From assembly GCA_038503035.1 (NCBI GenBank), contig JAVSML010001153.1:806001-870000 (forward strand): DNA of 64,000 nt, written 5' to 3'. Source of the DNA: Crocodylus rhombifer. Lineage: Eukaryota; Chordata; Crocodylia; Crocodylidae. A program made the position numbers and the translations under genes. Below the pieces are notes generated by a model that ran no database searches, had not been told where the DNA came from, and saw only the letters and a list, made by a program, of their open reading frames with translations. Of this stretch, positions 46,275-59,493 are shown piece by piece (the stretch's first letter is position 1; each line of letters starts with the position of its first letter).

Positions 46275-46849
46275 AAAGGCAAAACCAAGACTCCTGAAAG
46301 TCTTGTTTCAGTATTAGAGTCCCTGGCTTACTATTGAGATTTGTCAGCAAAATTAATCTTGGGAGATGTCCTTTAAGTAAGCTCTTTGTTTTGTGCAAAG
46401 TTTGCTAAAATGCACATACACACACAGGCAAAAACAGTCATACAAATCCAATGGGTTTTTCTAATATTTTCTTCTTAAATTTGGTTTTGAATTTCATAGT
46501 TTGGATTCCACTCTGAGGACCAGCAACCTAAGATTTAGGTGCTGTAGCATCAAATTTCTAGGTACAAAAGTTTTTTCTTTCAACCTACCTGTTATGTCTA
46601 AAGAAAGACAGAATTTAAAAGCCCACCTCTGTGCTCAGCATTTCCTATTAGCTACCTCTAAGCAATTCCCCGCTTAGTGTGGAGGCTTTTAAATTGCTCT
46701 TCTGAGGCACCTAACTCTCCTCATTCTCTATCTAGGGAGGGAGCAGAGGGCAGAGACATACATAACATTTGAAATGTTTCCAAGTGTAATGGACTTGGAA
46801 ATGTTTCAGAAAGTAATATTACGAGCCCCCAAACACACATATAGCTCCT

Positions 46850-47560
46850 GTTAGGACCTCTCTCTGGAGCACTTCAAAATAATTTTGGCTATGTGCAGTG
46901 GTGTGCTGTCCAGCCATGGGTTGCTACTGGGGCAGTGGTGAACTGTGGTTCCATTCCCTCTAACCTCCCCTAACACGTCCCACCACTGGGTGGAGGAAGC
47001 CAAGCAGACTTTTAGTGCTGTTTTGCAGTTTGAGTTTCCTGGCTTGCGGCTCTGCCTGCCATTTGGGGAGAAGGTGTATGGAGCCAATGTCAGTGGCTGC
47101 TTTCCTACTTATCACCTGTGCTTTCTCTGAGCATCCGCCCCCCCCACCCCCAATGCCACCAGAATCAGGAGAATGGAGACCCAGTGCCTCCTGCTGCAAT
47201 TAGAGAGGTACAGGGACTGGGGGGCTGGAGAGCTGAGTTGGAGGGGTACAGACTTGTTAGCCTTGGCAGGGACAGCAGCATGGGTGTCTCCAGTGCCCTA
47301 GCTCCAATGGTGGGGTGCTCAAGGAGAGCTGAGACAAGGTAACAGGAGACAGTCTGCTCTGAGATCAGGGAGAACAGAGTACTGGGATTTTGGAGGGCCC
47401 AGAGGTCCCACATCATCATCTGTATATCCAAAACAGAAAGGCATTTTTAAACACTTCACTCAAACAGGTACTACCTTGGAGCACTTCAAGCACTATTTTG
47501 GAGTTGGTTTTGCAGTACGTGGAAGGGCATGCTCATCTATACAGAGAACCTCTGAAGAGC
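46850..47560. other. GC-richer unclassified segment
   Basis: A moderately GC-rich stretch in AT-rich surroundings, with GGAGCACTTCAA-like words near both sides (46867 and 47478). It may be a decayed DNA element. Open frames here are not convincing genes. Confidence 0.3.
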
Positions 47561-48277
47561 TTCAGAGGTGTTTGAAATGCTTCAAATGGGGTGTTGGTCA
47601 CCTAACCCTGGATTTTGGATTGTACTCTGGGAAAAGGCACCTGAAATACTGAACTGCAGCACCTAACCTTTAGGTATCTTAATCTATCCATCAACCCATA
47701 GCATAATTCATTTCACATGAGCATGATGTTCCTAGAGCTGGCCTTCCTTCGTCAGAATCTTTTTTCACACCACAGACATGATAAGGATTCAGGGAATAAA
47801 AATATTGATTCTATGAAAGCTGTATTTGCAAAGATTAGGTCCGTTGTTTGCTATGGTACAGTGACAAAATATGAGCACAGTCAATCCCTTTGTGAGCTAT
47901 ATACTGTAGAACATAAGATAAAGAGGCTAATTTTCCATTACACTCTATTAACAGCAGGGGTGGGGTAACATAATTAAAACAAGCTACCATTAAACCCTTC
48001 ATTTAACAGCAGGGGAGGGGGGCAGTGGGAAATACCTTGTAGAGGTATAGATATTATTATTCATAGCCACCAATTAAGGTAGTTCATAATAAGAAATAAA
48101 GCCGAAGAAACTGGAGTGGTCTGTAGCATATTTCTGCTGTCTTCATTAAATAAGAATACAATTTTTCAATCCAGGAATCGTTTCCATCTAGAAAACTAGC
48201 TGAGTTTTCAAAAAGCAAAAGAGAAAGCAGAAGGGATGAAACTCTGTAAAGCAAAATAATTGATTTAAGATTCTTAC

Positions 48278-48405
48278 TTGGATCGTAGTAGCATCTTTGA
48301 AAATGATGGTGAACCCTTAACAGGTGCCTGCCATCTTCCCCTGGAGTTTTGGACATAAAAACTTTTTTGTAGTGTTCCAAGGTTTCTTCCAGTTGTGGAG
48401 CAGGT
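48278..48405 (-). CDS. Isolated candidate exon, unknown protein
   Basis: A 128-nt minus-strand segment with the donor CCAA|GTAAGAAT and an acceptor whose pyrimidine tract (CTGCCCTTTCTCTC) lies about 12 nt before the AG. The single frame consistent with both ends gives 42 residues, with words QLEETLEHYKKVFMSK and LLRVHHHFQRCYYDPS. The charged, helix-then-aromatic composition looks more protein-like than nearby open frames. It needs two bases from an upstream exon and leaves one over. No partner exon was found, and the family is not recognised. Confidence 0.3.
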
Positions 48406-51400
48406 CTTTTCGTTCATGAGAGAAAGGGCAGCAGTTGTATTCTGAGTCATGACTAATATAAAGAGCATACAAAGTTAACAGCCAGTCCTTTCTTAGGTAA
48501 CAGAAAAAAATGTTTCCTCCTCAATAATTCTTAGAAATTGTAGGGAAAAAGACTAGAATATGATGTGTATGGACATTTTGTAAGATGTGTATAGTTAGGG
48601 CTCTTATTCAACAGTTATTCTCATGAGATGTTTCACTGAAGACAAAGAAACTGTTTCTAACAAACTCACCATTGGGCCTGAAGGACTGTCTGGCTAGCAA
48701 TGACTTTGGATCAGATTTGTGAGGTGAACAACATACCTTATACAGCTACATCACATTTAACATGTAATCTCTCATGCTAGGTAAACACATCTTGTTCACA
48801 AAAATGATAGATGAACTCAGTTTCAGAAGCATGTCATCAATCTGCAATGAACATATTTAACATTGTGATTAATAAATATAAATTTTAAATAAGGAAGTGC
48901 TTTAAAATGTTACTTTAACACTGGGGAGGATCTAAAATAATATCCAAGGATAATCTATCACTGAAGTATTGAGCAGACATTTCTGATAATGTGAATATCT
49001 TCTGAACATAACTGCCAATGTAGGTTATTTGGAATAAAGAAGTGCAGATAATGGCATGATTAGCAGGAATGGTATTTCAAGGCCCAAAATTACAAGTCCA
49101 TTTGTGACATCCTTACTTTTAGTAATGTGTCATTATTCATGCAGATCTTCCTGATGACTAATATGAGTATACCTGCATGAGAACACGTTCTCAAATTTGT
49201 GTTTCACAATTGTGTCTTAATACTCTTGCACGTTTTTTTCTTACATTCAGAACACATTACAATTTAAGAAGTGAATTGCAGATAGTGATTCAGAGTCAGA
49301 TTTTCACCAGGTGCAAACAGTCAGAACTCCATGGATTTGTTAAGGTACATTGTTGTATACCAGTTTTAGTTTACTCTATAAGGTTTGTTACTACAAAGAT
49401 GATAAAATGGAGATCCTCTAATATTAACAATATGTGGTTCAGTACATAAAAATAAACTATAGGAGGCAATTTTTGGAAGCAAATAAGGAAGAAATCAATC
49501 CCTACCATTGTTACATAGATGTGTTACAATGATCAAGACAACCTTTAATTTATACTACTTCTCTTTCCTAAATCCATTTTTAAATAAACATTTTTCTATT
49601 ACTGTCATACTTATGACATGCATATGTTTGTAAATATGAAGGGAAAAAAACAAACCCTGAATACTCATAGACCATAGCTGGCAAAGGCCCAAACACTTGC
49701 GCAAAATGTAGTCTCTTAAACAAATAGAAATATCATTTTCAGTTAACTACATTGACTTCTAGTCACCACAGAGACAATGAAAATAATAATAATAAAAAAT
49801 ATATATACTTCATATACAGAAGACAATAATGCCCCAAATGATACATAAATAAACCTGCAGCACCAAGCAGAGATAACTGGTTGGGAAAAATATACTCCAC
49901 TGTTTGTAGAACTCTAGTAATATCTGTCTGCTGTTAGCTACTCTCTTGTTCACAACATGCCACTTCATTATTTTTTCTTACATTTCATTTCTGTTTATTC
50001 AAAAATAACTCTTAGTTCATCCAGTATATCCTCCTCCTTGTCTTTTCAATTTCTCTATTTCTACATAGCCGCATCAGAGGTTAATAAATGATAAACAACC
50101 CCCTCTAATCTCTTATGTCTGTCTGTGTTTGAACAGCTTTTCTGATTTTAATTAAGAAAACGCATGGGCTAGATACTGTAGTTATAGTCTAGAATGCACT
50201 GTTTTCCACTGAATGAGAAGTGTCCTGCTTTCAAATAGAAGGAATGCTTCTTAACCTTTAAAATTGGAATTGAGGCTAGAACAGCAATTCTGAATATCAT
50301 TATTTTGATGGAGCCAATCATAAAACGTCAGTAAAGGTGATAAAGTCTTAAGTTGTGGTGATTTGCCATAGAAGAGAAAATTGTTTTGACATAACATTAT
50401 TCTTTGTAAGCAGGAAAAAAAAGCAAAATAGAACAGGGGGAACCTTTTGGAGATAGATATTTCTGAATGCTTTATATCTCCCCTAATGGTAGTTCTAAAT
50501 TTAATCTATACTAGCTATTCCTTCTGTTCCCTCGAGGCAGACTAATGCTTCACATGGGGTCAGCTGTCAAAGATATTTTGAAATTCAGAAGCGCACAAAT
50601 AAAAGATTTAGATTTTCATTTAATTTCTAAGAAAAGATACTTCCAGAAACATACGTTTCCCTTGTCATAATGGCAGGTTAGAACACTGACAACATCGCTA
50701 ATGTGCAAGCACAGGAAGCCAGAGGCTTTAATGGAGAACATTTAAAATGTTAATAGTAATGCACCCAGTAGCTGTTTTAAATTAATAAAGAAGTGAACAG
50801 GGACTTTTCGTGAGAGACAAATAAGCCTATAGTGAACCTTCATGCTCCACCTTAAAAAGTTTGTGTTTTGAGTACCCTTTAAGTTGGCCCTATTAATCAA
50901 CTCAAGAAAACCACAGGGACCATCTCCTGCAAATGGAGACCACTGCAAATGGACACCATGAGAGCTGTATTCTGGTTTGGTTAGAATTTTTTTTGTCTTG
51001 ATAATACACATAAAATATCTGGGAGGATAAGGAGGCTTGGAAAAACATTGAAGCTAAAGGGAAAGTCTCAAACATTTTGCTGAACAAGCCTGTAACAGGG
51101 AGCCAATTCTCGGCCCTTGTTATGTGTGGGATCACAGTGATAACTGGAAACGGTGCATCCTGGGACAGAGACTCACAGCGAGACCCTGCCAGGCTTGTTC
51201 CCAATTCCATGGGGCCTTTGGCTACTCAGGCAGGCAAAATGGGTGACTGGAAGTAAAGCCAGAAGTCCCAGAACTGGGGATTCCTTGACTATGAAGGGTT
51301 ACGAGGAGGGAGCTGAAGGGGATTAAATCTCCTGGGAACAGACCAGCTCAAAAGTAAAAGGGCAAAGGCCCACTCTTCCCCAGAGAGGGGATTGAGAGCA

Positions 51401-51574
51401 CTATCTCCTAGCAAGGAGTGGTACGGACCCACGCGGAGGCATGGCTTGGAACCACCGAGCTTTGTGACTCAGTGATTGAGGCCTGCCAGAAGAGTGTATT
51501 GGGCTGAAGAGATATTGTACTTGAGATTCTGGCCAGCTGGTGGAAGATGGCTGGCTTATGGGACATTTGTGCAC
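48406..51574. other. AT-rich spacer, nothing firmly recognised
   Basis: Minus-strand donors near 48670 (GTGAGTTTG) and 49095 (GTAAGGAT) have short open segments, but none joins the 48278-48405 candidate in phase. Confidence 0.45.
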
Positions 51575-51715
51575 TCCTGAATAATATTCAAGAGGAGACT
51601 GGACAGACACCTTGCTGGGATCATTTGATCTCAGTGGTATTCCTGCCCAGAGCAAGGGGTTGGTTTTGATGATCTTTCAAGGTCCCTTCCAGCCCTTAAT
51701 TTCTATGATTCTATT
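51575..51715 (+). mobile_element. CR1 3' tail fragment
   Basis: It contains ACACCTTGCTGGGATCATTT, GGTTTTGATGATCTTTCAAG and CTTCCAGCCC, and ends TTCTATGATTCTATT. This is the last ORF2 codons plus 3' UTR only. Confidence 0.87.
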
Positions 51716-51944
51716 ATCTTTAGAACTGGGTTTTGGCCCTGGACTCAGGGTAAGACTGGTTATGGTATCCAGCTTAGAAAGTCCCTAAGAAGGAATTTCC
51801 TGGGGCTGACTAAGAAAAAATAAGGTGCCAACTGGGAGTAATTAGCCAAATTAGTGACTGAGGAAAAAGTGTGAAGCCCAGGAGGGCATGTGGCCAGATG
51901 TCCAGAACCAGCCTGGAGTGTGTTACTCATGGGCTAGGATATGG

Positions 51945-52115
51945 AAGATCCTATTTTCACCATATGAAACCACCCTGTGCTGCTGCTGCCATGTGCAAGC
52001 TCCCCCAGCTCTGCATTTGGCCACCCCCCTGCCCCACTCTGCATCCAGCTGGCACAACCCCCCATCAGAAATGTACCCAGAAGGGGTACACCCCTTAAAA
52101 AAGGTTGAAAACCCA
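51945..52115 (+). repeat. GC-rich hAT-like repeat, copy 2
   Basis: The partner of 38560-38744. It carries a related GC-rich block (CTGCTGCTGCCATGTGCAAG, GGGGTACACCCCTT) and the same end, AAAAAGGTTGAAAACCCATG. Confidence 0.55.
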
Positions 52116-54751
52116 TGTGTTAGAGGAACAATATATTCATTTTCTGTAATTTATATACAAACATAGTTGAAGTGGCAAAAAGATGGAAACAGCTACTATC
52201 ACCTTCCCTCTGTTCAATGGGAAGGAAAAAAGTGTGTGGATTTTTCTGGTGGGGAATGGAGGATGGAGGGAAATAGTACTAAGTAATTCAGTGAAACTTG
52301 GTCTTCTAACATTTTGGTAGACTGGTTTCTAGGAAGTGTGTTAAATTTGTTATATTTAATTTGTCACTGTATTGTGTGATGCACTAACACTCTACTTCTC
52401 AATGCTAAATCTTTTTATGAAATCCTTACTGTTTTTGACCAAAATTGGGGGCTGCAACATCAGATCCTGAAGCATTATATACAAGACAAGACATTTCTTT
52501 TTATTTTTCTCCTTGATAGCAGACATTGCAAGAGGCAGGAAAGTGGCTTTCTGCACATTTTTGACCTCGGGTAGCAGAAATTAGAAATCACATACCAGGT
52601 TTTCAAAACCAGTCAGCAGACTGTCTGAATCTGCTTAACTGATTATCCTGAGGCTGGGACAATGTCTAGCTCTGTATTTGTATAGTATCTGCCACAGAAG
52701 GGCACTGATCTTGAGCTAGATCTCATAGCATATCCATAGTACACACTTTTACTCATCAACAAGATATTTGCAGCTGAAGTTAAATTACCTAGTTTTGCCA
52801 CCATTTCTTCACCTCAGCTCATTCTTTCTCTTTGGAAAGTGTTCGGAGGATTGGGAGGATCCTGGCTAAAAACAGCAAGCAGCTCTAAGTTCTGATGTGG
52901 TAGACTTGGTCACTTAGACAAATATAGAGCTCTGCTCTTTATTTCTTAAGCTGATATAAAACTTGGTTCTCCTGATCATGTCACAATGTAAAGCAGAATT
53001 TCATGTCACAGGTTTCGATCCATTTCATTTTAAATGTACCACATACTTTCAAATACATTCACTCTAAATCACACCAAATGTCATCCCATATTCTACATCT
53101 ACTGGAAACCAAAGAGAAAATATGTTAAGGAAACTTTTGGTTTCATACGCGGAATTCACATTTTCTTTTACCCTGGAAAATATTATTGTTGTGACAGAAA
53201 AATCCAAGACAGCCATTAAATCTGTATATTTTAACATTAAGGAATATATAATTTTTGATATTGTTCATAGAGGTGAGCAAAGTATAAAGTTATTGAAAGA
53301 GCTGAAAAATCAGAAAAATGTGATAGAATTTAAAACAAATTAGACAGTATTTTTTTACTGCTATGTAGATTAGGCTTTTGTTTTATAACAATCACAATTT
53401 ACTTAGCTGATGGTTACAATGTAGAAATAACACTGGCATTTCTAATCTATATTGAAATGTCGATGTGATAGGGTATCCTATTGATGGAAAGCAGCTGAAG
53501 ATATAAGAGCAGACATATGAAAGTTGATATTGGAATTTTAGCATGATGCTCTACGCTTAGGACTTTTCAATTCAAATTTAACAAACATTCTATTAATATT
53601 GATTTAAAGGGCAATATATTCTCAATTATAATGATATAGTCACAGAGTCATTTGCCTTAGAAGATATAAATACCCAACAGATTTCCTCATTTAGGAAGCT
53701 GGTTCATTTAACAGATTAGGCAGTAATTCAGTAATTATATTATACCATTTACTACATGGGGGTTTTAGTTATGTAAAAATTTAATTGCTTTTATTTAATA
53801 TTTGTTTAAGAGTTTTTTTATAGGGGATGCAACATATGCATAATCTAGAAAAGTGGTTTGTATAATAAACGTATGTACTTAACAAGTAATTATGTTGCTG
53901 TTATACTGCTGGTATGCTTAGAGTATATGGAAAGTGACTGTATGTCTTAAAATCTCTGACCCCCTACTAAATACCAGTAACTGAGGCTAGACTAAAATTC
54001 ATCATTATTGAAACATACTGAAACTGAAGAACAAATTAATTTCTTACTTCTCAACAATCAAGTTTGTCTCCTCTTCAGCGGGGCAAAACCCATTATACTA
54101 ACCAGATTAGAGTTTGTGACCAGAATGGAAGAGAGGGATACCATCACAGGCACTGAAAATGTTATGGCTGCTACAGTATGTAGTAAAGTTATTGCTGTCC
54201 TGAGTCATTCCTCCTCTTGAAGATTGACATTAAGAGTCATACTGGTACATTACTTCCAGGGATCAGTCTGAACCACATGCTGCTAGAGAACAAAGCTCAG
54301 ATTGTTCTAAAGAAAATGAAGGTAAGGAATAAAGATGTACAGAATTAAAAGAAAACTAAGACACAAGGGTGAAGCAAGGTTTTGATGAAAGGGGTTAGAA
54401 CTGAGCAGGGGTCCTCACAGGCTAGAAAGGGAATAGAAAATGAAGTAGCAGCTGACAGTCAAGTAATCAGCTCAGCCTCAAGGTTATGAAAGGGATGGTT
54501 TTTTCATAATAACTTTATACACACTGGCCAAATGGTAGCAGTTATTCACTAGCCTGGGAATGCTGCAGTGCAGAACTGCCATCTTCCCATGGAAAGGCTC
54601 AGAGAGGGACTGTATCTTGTGAGGTCCTATGCACAGGGGCACTGGTAAAACTGTGACCCAGTGAATCTGAGCAAACACGTGGCCCAGCCTTTTCTTCATC
54701 CCTTATAGACATCAGCTGCCTTGGGAGTATATTCAAGAAATAGTTACAGTC
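52116..54751. other. AT-rich spacer, nothing recognised
   Basis: Long AT-rich stretch with chance open frames only. Confidence 0.55.
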
Positions 54752-54945
54752 ATACAATCACAGAAAATTAGGGTTGGAAAGGACCTCAGGAAGTCATCTA
54801 GTGCAACCCCCTGTTCAAAGCAGGACTGTCCCCAGCTGGATCATCCCAGCCAGGGCTTTGTCAAGCCAGGCCTTAAAAATCTCCAAGGATGGAGATTCTA
54901 CCACCTCTCTAGGTAATCTGTTCCAGTGCTTCATCACCCTCCAAG
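54752..54945 (-). mobile_element. CR1 3' fragment
   Basis: The plus strand starts with ACAATCACAGAAAATTAGGG, then GGACCTCAGGAAGTCATCTA, and continues into the reverse of the ORF2 C-terminal codons up to about 54945 ([13 protein letters not shown] on the minus strand). Confidence 0.9.
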
Positions 54946-55429
54946 AGTTGTGCCTTAACTTTTGGGGTGCACTAATTACTAATGTAATGAGTTCTTGCAT
55001 AGGTAGCACTGAGTAGCAAAGAAAGCTCCTTGCATATCCACACATACTAACAGACCTAATACAATAAACTTCTATGCCCTAAAAACAACTGTATCACCAT
55101 TTTATCAGGGTGATCTGCCTCTTTAAATATCAAGGGGCCTGATACCAAATATCTTTAAATATCAAGGTGACCAGCCAGCCCTGTTTGTTTATCAGTCTCA
55201 CATGGAAAGAACTGGGAAGACTCTGGAGTGGGGGCTGGTTTTTCTAGAGAAGTAAAGCAACAGATAGAATACAATGGCTTAGAACAGGTGAGCAAACAAG
55301 GCTTTTGGAGTCTTCTGGATTGTTTTGAGTTACTTTGAAAGTTTCTTGTATGTGTTTGGGGTTACTAAACTATGCAGAGGAAAAGGACTGAAAAGACTTT
55401 GGTACAGGTCGAATGTTATAGTTGGAGAG

Positions 55430-55545
55430 GTCCAAGAAATATGCAAAAAAACCCCCAAGTGTTTTGGTGATATCTTCTATTGGACTAACTGTGTAGTTGG
55501 GAGAGATATTAGACAAGTTTTGGAGCAAAAAGTGCCCTTCATCAG
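55430..55545. repeat. Fragment of same family as 32015-32130
   Basis: GATATCTTCTATTGGACTAA, then TTGGGAGAGATATTAGACAA, then CCCTTCATCAGGTC match the order of the common sauropsid repeat also seen at 32015-32130. Confidence 0.45.
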
Positions 55546-55743
55546 GTCACCCATTTTGTGCCTGAAGGCTTGTCTAACATGTCTTCCTATTATTAAGGTA
55601 GTCAAATAAAAATATCACCAATAAAACCCTTGCTTTTGTGCATGGTGTCAGTCCTTCATCGGCGTAGGGGCAGAAATTATCTGCAAACATTTCTACAGGC
55701 ACCTAGGCTACACAACATTTAAACCTCCAGACTGAATGTCTAT

Positions 55744-56200
55744 GGGTGTGTCTTACTGGGTGTGTCTGCATGAGGCACTGTGTTGCTGTAGTGATGATCT
55801 ACTGTGATGTAGCTTGTTGCTACCATGACATCGCATCAACAGGCATGAACCATGACACCACTGCTACTGCGCAGTGGGGTCAAAAACGACCTATGTGGTG
55901 CTGGGACTGCACAGTACTAGTGGTTACAGTTCCAGCTGAGCCAGGACATCTTCTTCCCACTCTCTGGAGCTCCAAGCTAAGCCCCTGTGCCCCCTGCCAG
56001 CCCAGGGCCGGCACCCAAGTGAGTCTGGAGCTCCCCCTGCCTGCTGCGGTGGGGGGCAGAGTAGGGCAGGAGCAGCCCTGCCCTCAATTTGCTCCCAATA
56101 GAGGTGCATATGTAAATGTGCACTGGGGAGAACTTGTATAAGCCTGTATTTTCTGTGCAGAGAATTCAGGAGCATTATTGCACATGTAGATGCACCCTCT
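55744..56200. mobile_element. Probable TIR element (GGGTGTGTCTGCATG ends)
   Basis: The left side GGGTGTGTCTGCATGAGGCA and the reverse of the right side, GGGTGCATCTACATGTGCAA, are similar. The interior is GC-rich. No target duplication is confirmed. Confidence 0.42.
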
Positions 56201-57982
56201 GTGTAAGTAAGCACTAGACCCTAAATCAATGTGTGATTCACATTGAGTATATAATGTAAGATGTGGGTGTAATTTAGCTGTCTCAAGGTAGGATTATTTC
56301 ATTTCCTTTTTTTTTCTTTTGCATAGAGCTATATAGCTATGTTCCATTGAAAGCTAGACTATGCCTGTATTATTTACTACATGACCACATTCACTTTTGC
56401 CCAAACAATGGAATCTAACTCATGCAGCCTCCACTGGTCTTCAAATTTAATGTTTGGGCAAAACCTACCCAGCCACTTTTATTCTGTCTCAGAAACATAT
56501 GGAGTTGGAAGTTATTGTTTTAGTCTCTTGTTTCATTTATTTTTAAATGAAGTACTTTAAATGAAGTATTTTTAAATTAAGTACTTGTATGACAGCAGTA
56601 TCCAGGATCTGTGGTTTAGACAAAGTAAACCATATAGTAGCATAAAACTGGAAAATCAGAGGTTAAGTGATTTGCTCTGGGCCACAAAATGCTGAGGCAG
56701 TGGCAGGAATTGAACCTGTCTCCTAAGTTTTAGGCAAATGTCTAAGCTAGCTCCTCATTCTTCCGTCCGCTGCTCTCATGATGTTTTGTTTCCTCTAGCA
56801 TTGTGGGATTCTGTAACAGGCAATCCTAGCTTCTTTTTTCTTCAAACTTCATATTCGCCTAGAGCTTGGTTCTAATGGATTTTACCCATCCCTTGTAATT
56901 ATAGCTCTGGGTCAAGCTGACAAGATTAACCTTATAATTATCTCCTCTTCTATTGTAACAACTAATGATAGAAAAACCTGTCTGTTGAAATCAATGGAGA
57001 ATTTCACAGCTTGGAATAAATTAGATCAATGACTATCCTTATGATAAAGAGTCCAGAAGAACATGATGATGCCTTATGCTAGTGACAGATGTGAAGAATA
57101 GGGTATACTGTGAGAACTAGAGCACGGTAAGGTCAGACAGATCAGGGGCCAGGCAGCTTTTCCTTTTCATTCTTAACTGGTCATTTGCAACTGAGTGTTT
57201 GCCAGTCTTTGGCCATTCCCCATTTTCCTTCCTTCAAAGGCTGCTTCTTGTACTGCTGCATGTATTTCCATTATTAATGTGTTTTTCTCTATCAGGAAAA
57301 ATGGAACCAAGCATAGAGAGCTGTGGAAAACCTAGGCATCACAACTGGATTAAGATATTTTAACAGGAGGCCAAATTTGAAAGAGAAAAAGAAAAATTTC
57401 CCCAGGGTTTATTGCTTTATTCACAGCTTGAGTGACCTAAAAATAAAATGTAGTGCTGTGTAGAGTACAAGCTATATTATTCCCTATGCAATTTTACCAA
57501 AGTTCAAAACTAAATTAAAAAGATTGGTTTCCTAGAACTGGCTAAGCCTTCTGTCTCCTCCCTTTCCCTTTGTCAGACATCTGATTTATAGTCTAGCCTA
57601 ATTTTCCTGTTTAATTAAAGTGATATTGCTGTATGTCTTAACTGTCTAAATAATGACTTTCCCTTCTTCCCATCCAAAATAATTCCCACCTCTACTCTCC
57701 AGGAATTCTGATTCTAGGGACCCAGAAAATCTGGCTAGCCTCCATATATGAATTTGTTACACATTTCCCCATTCCCCTAGCAAGGACTGGTAGGGCAGCC
57801 TGAAAAATCTTTAAAGCGTTTTCAAGGATGATTGGGGTCTGAAGTGCTACAGAGGCTCTTGGTGCTTCTGCTTCACAGAAGTCACAAGGACTTTTTCACC
57901 GGTTGCATTGGAAGAGACATTGGACTCTATTTTTCTCGAAGCATTATTCATTTAATATTTTGCAATAAATAGATACTGTATA
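56201..57982. other. AT-rich spacer, nothing recognised
   Basis: A short tandem-like patch (TTTAAATGAAGTA repeated) lies at about 56545-56585. Otherwise nothing was seen. Confidence 0.5.
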
Positions 57983-58303
57983 TCAGTGTTGTCTAAGTAT
58001 TCACCAGCTGGAGGTCATAGACTGCACCAAACATGGGCTGCACATCTCAGGGTTCACAACAGTGTGAATTATGGGCCCCCATGTGGACCTCCTGCTGCAT
58101 TGCTCAAAGCCCCCCAAGTCCCATGGGCTGCACCACCATGCCTCCTGGGGTGTGGGCAGGCAGTGAAAGCTGGAGGGAGAGGGGGAAACCTGGAGGTCCC
58201 TCTGCTGCTACAGCAGGAACTATGGAGGGAGTGATGCACTGAGGCAGGAACTGTAGAGGGTGAGGCCCATGCAGCCTATGCCCCACCAGTTGAACAGCCC
58301 TGC
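57983..58303. mobile_element. Probable hAT MITE
   Basis: The left end is CAGTGTTGTCTAAGTATTC, followed by CACCAGCTGG. The reversed right end is CAGGGCTGTTCAACTGGTG. CAGGGCTGTTCAA-type ends are known from hAT MITEs. The GC-rich interior gives chance open frames. The target duplication is not clear. Confidence 0.45.
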
Positions 58304-59340
58304 ATATATGATTATTTTGCCTAGTCACTTCCCTCCAGTTTAACTGATATGATGGTGTCAATTGCAAATGGAAGTGCAAGGAAATTAATGTTTCTAGGAT
58401 TCTTTTTGACACTGTAACTTCTTATCTTCAATTTGCATTGTATTATGTTCATCAGTCAATGTCAGGAACTATATGTACAGCAGCATCTTCTGGAACATTA
58501 GTTGTTATATTTACTTTCTGTACAGTATATGAGTTCTAGTCATCCTTTGTTATGAGTCTACAGACTGTATCATTAGGTAATAACAACATCTGTGGTTGTC
58601 TTAAGATGCTGTGAATAAAAAAAAATGCAAAACAGGACTCCTTAGCAGCTATAGCTAAAGCACAATATATTTTTTGACAGAAACCCAGAATCTTAGCCAA
58701 GGAACAAAGCACTATCTTCTCAAATTATTGACATTGCTTGCTTATTCAGTCATTTGTTTGTGAACCTGTGCTTTGTCATTTTAAAAATAGTTCTGAATAC
58801 ATTCTAAAGGAGACCTACAGAGGGGAAAATATTGCTTTTGTCTCCTTTTTCCCCAGGGCTCCCTTTTGCCTCACTGTGGCTTGACAACACTTTGGTGTGG
58901 GGATGCCTAAGTCCGGACATAAGCTTAATGTCCAAAGGTCAGCCTAAGGAAAACTAATAGTAGTAGCTCTGCTTGTGAAATAAGCCCATGGAAGTATTCA
59001 AGAAGAAATGCCAGTAGATGTTCCAAATCTGACTGTGTATGTTCTCTGAGCATCACTGTGTTTGTGAAGTTTGGCTCTATATTGGTGAGACCTCACTATT
59101 TCCATGAGCTTGGAGAGGTTTCCTGGCTATAGGTTCTCTACTGGGGTGGAGGCAAGGAGGTGAGATGAGTAATAGGTGGTATCTCCCAAACATCAGCCAG
59201 TCACGTGGCACCAAAATGAGATATCAGTCACAGTGAATTACGCAGTTCTTTGATGATCCTTCTACTTTCTTACATGAGGAGTGGGGTAGTTAACATTTAA
59301 ATGAGCAGAGAGAGACATAGTTAGGCTTACTAGGCAGAAG

Positions 59341-59493
59341 GCAGGCTAGATTTGCACCTTATGGACTAATTCAATCAGAGGTGTAGAGCATAAGCTTTTC
59401 TGAGCCCAAGCATCTGGTGAAGTGAGCTCAGGCTCACAAAAGCTTATGCTATACACTTCTGAGTTAGTCTATACAGTGCCAAATCTATCCTGC
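59341..59493. repeat. 63-66-bp imperfect palindrome (foldback element)
   Basis: The left arm 59341-59406 and right arm 59431-59493 are near reverse complements over their whole length, including GTAGAGCATAAGCTTTTCTG with CACAAAAGCTTATGCTATAC. A 24-nt loop separates them. It resembles a short foldback DNA element. Similar words occur in a common sauropsid repeat family. Confidence 0.88.
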
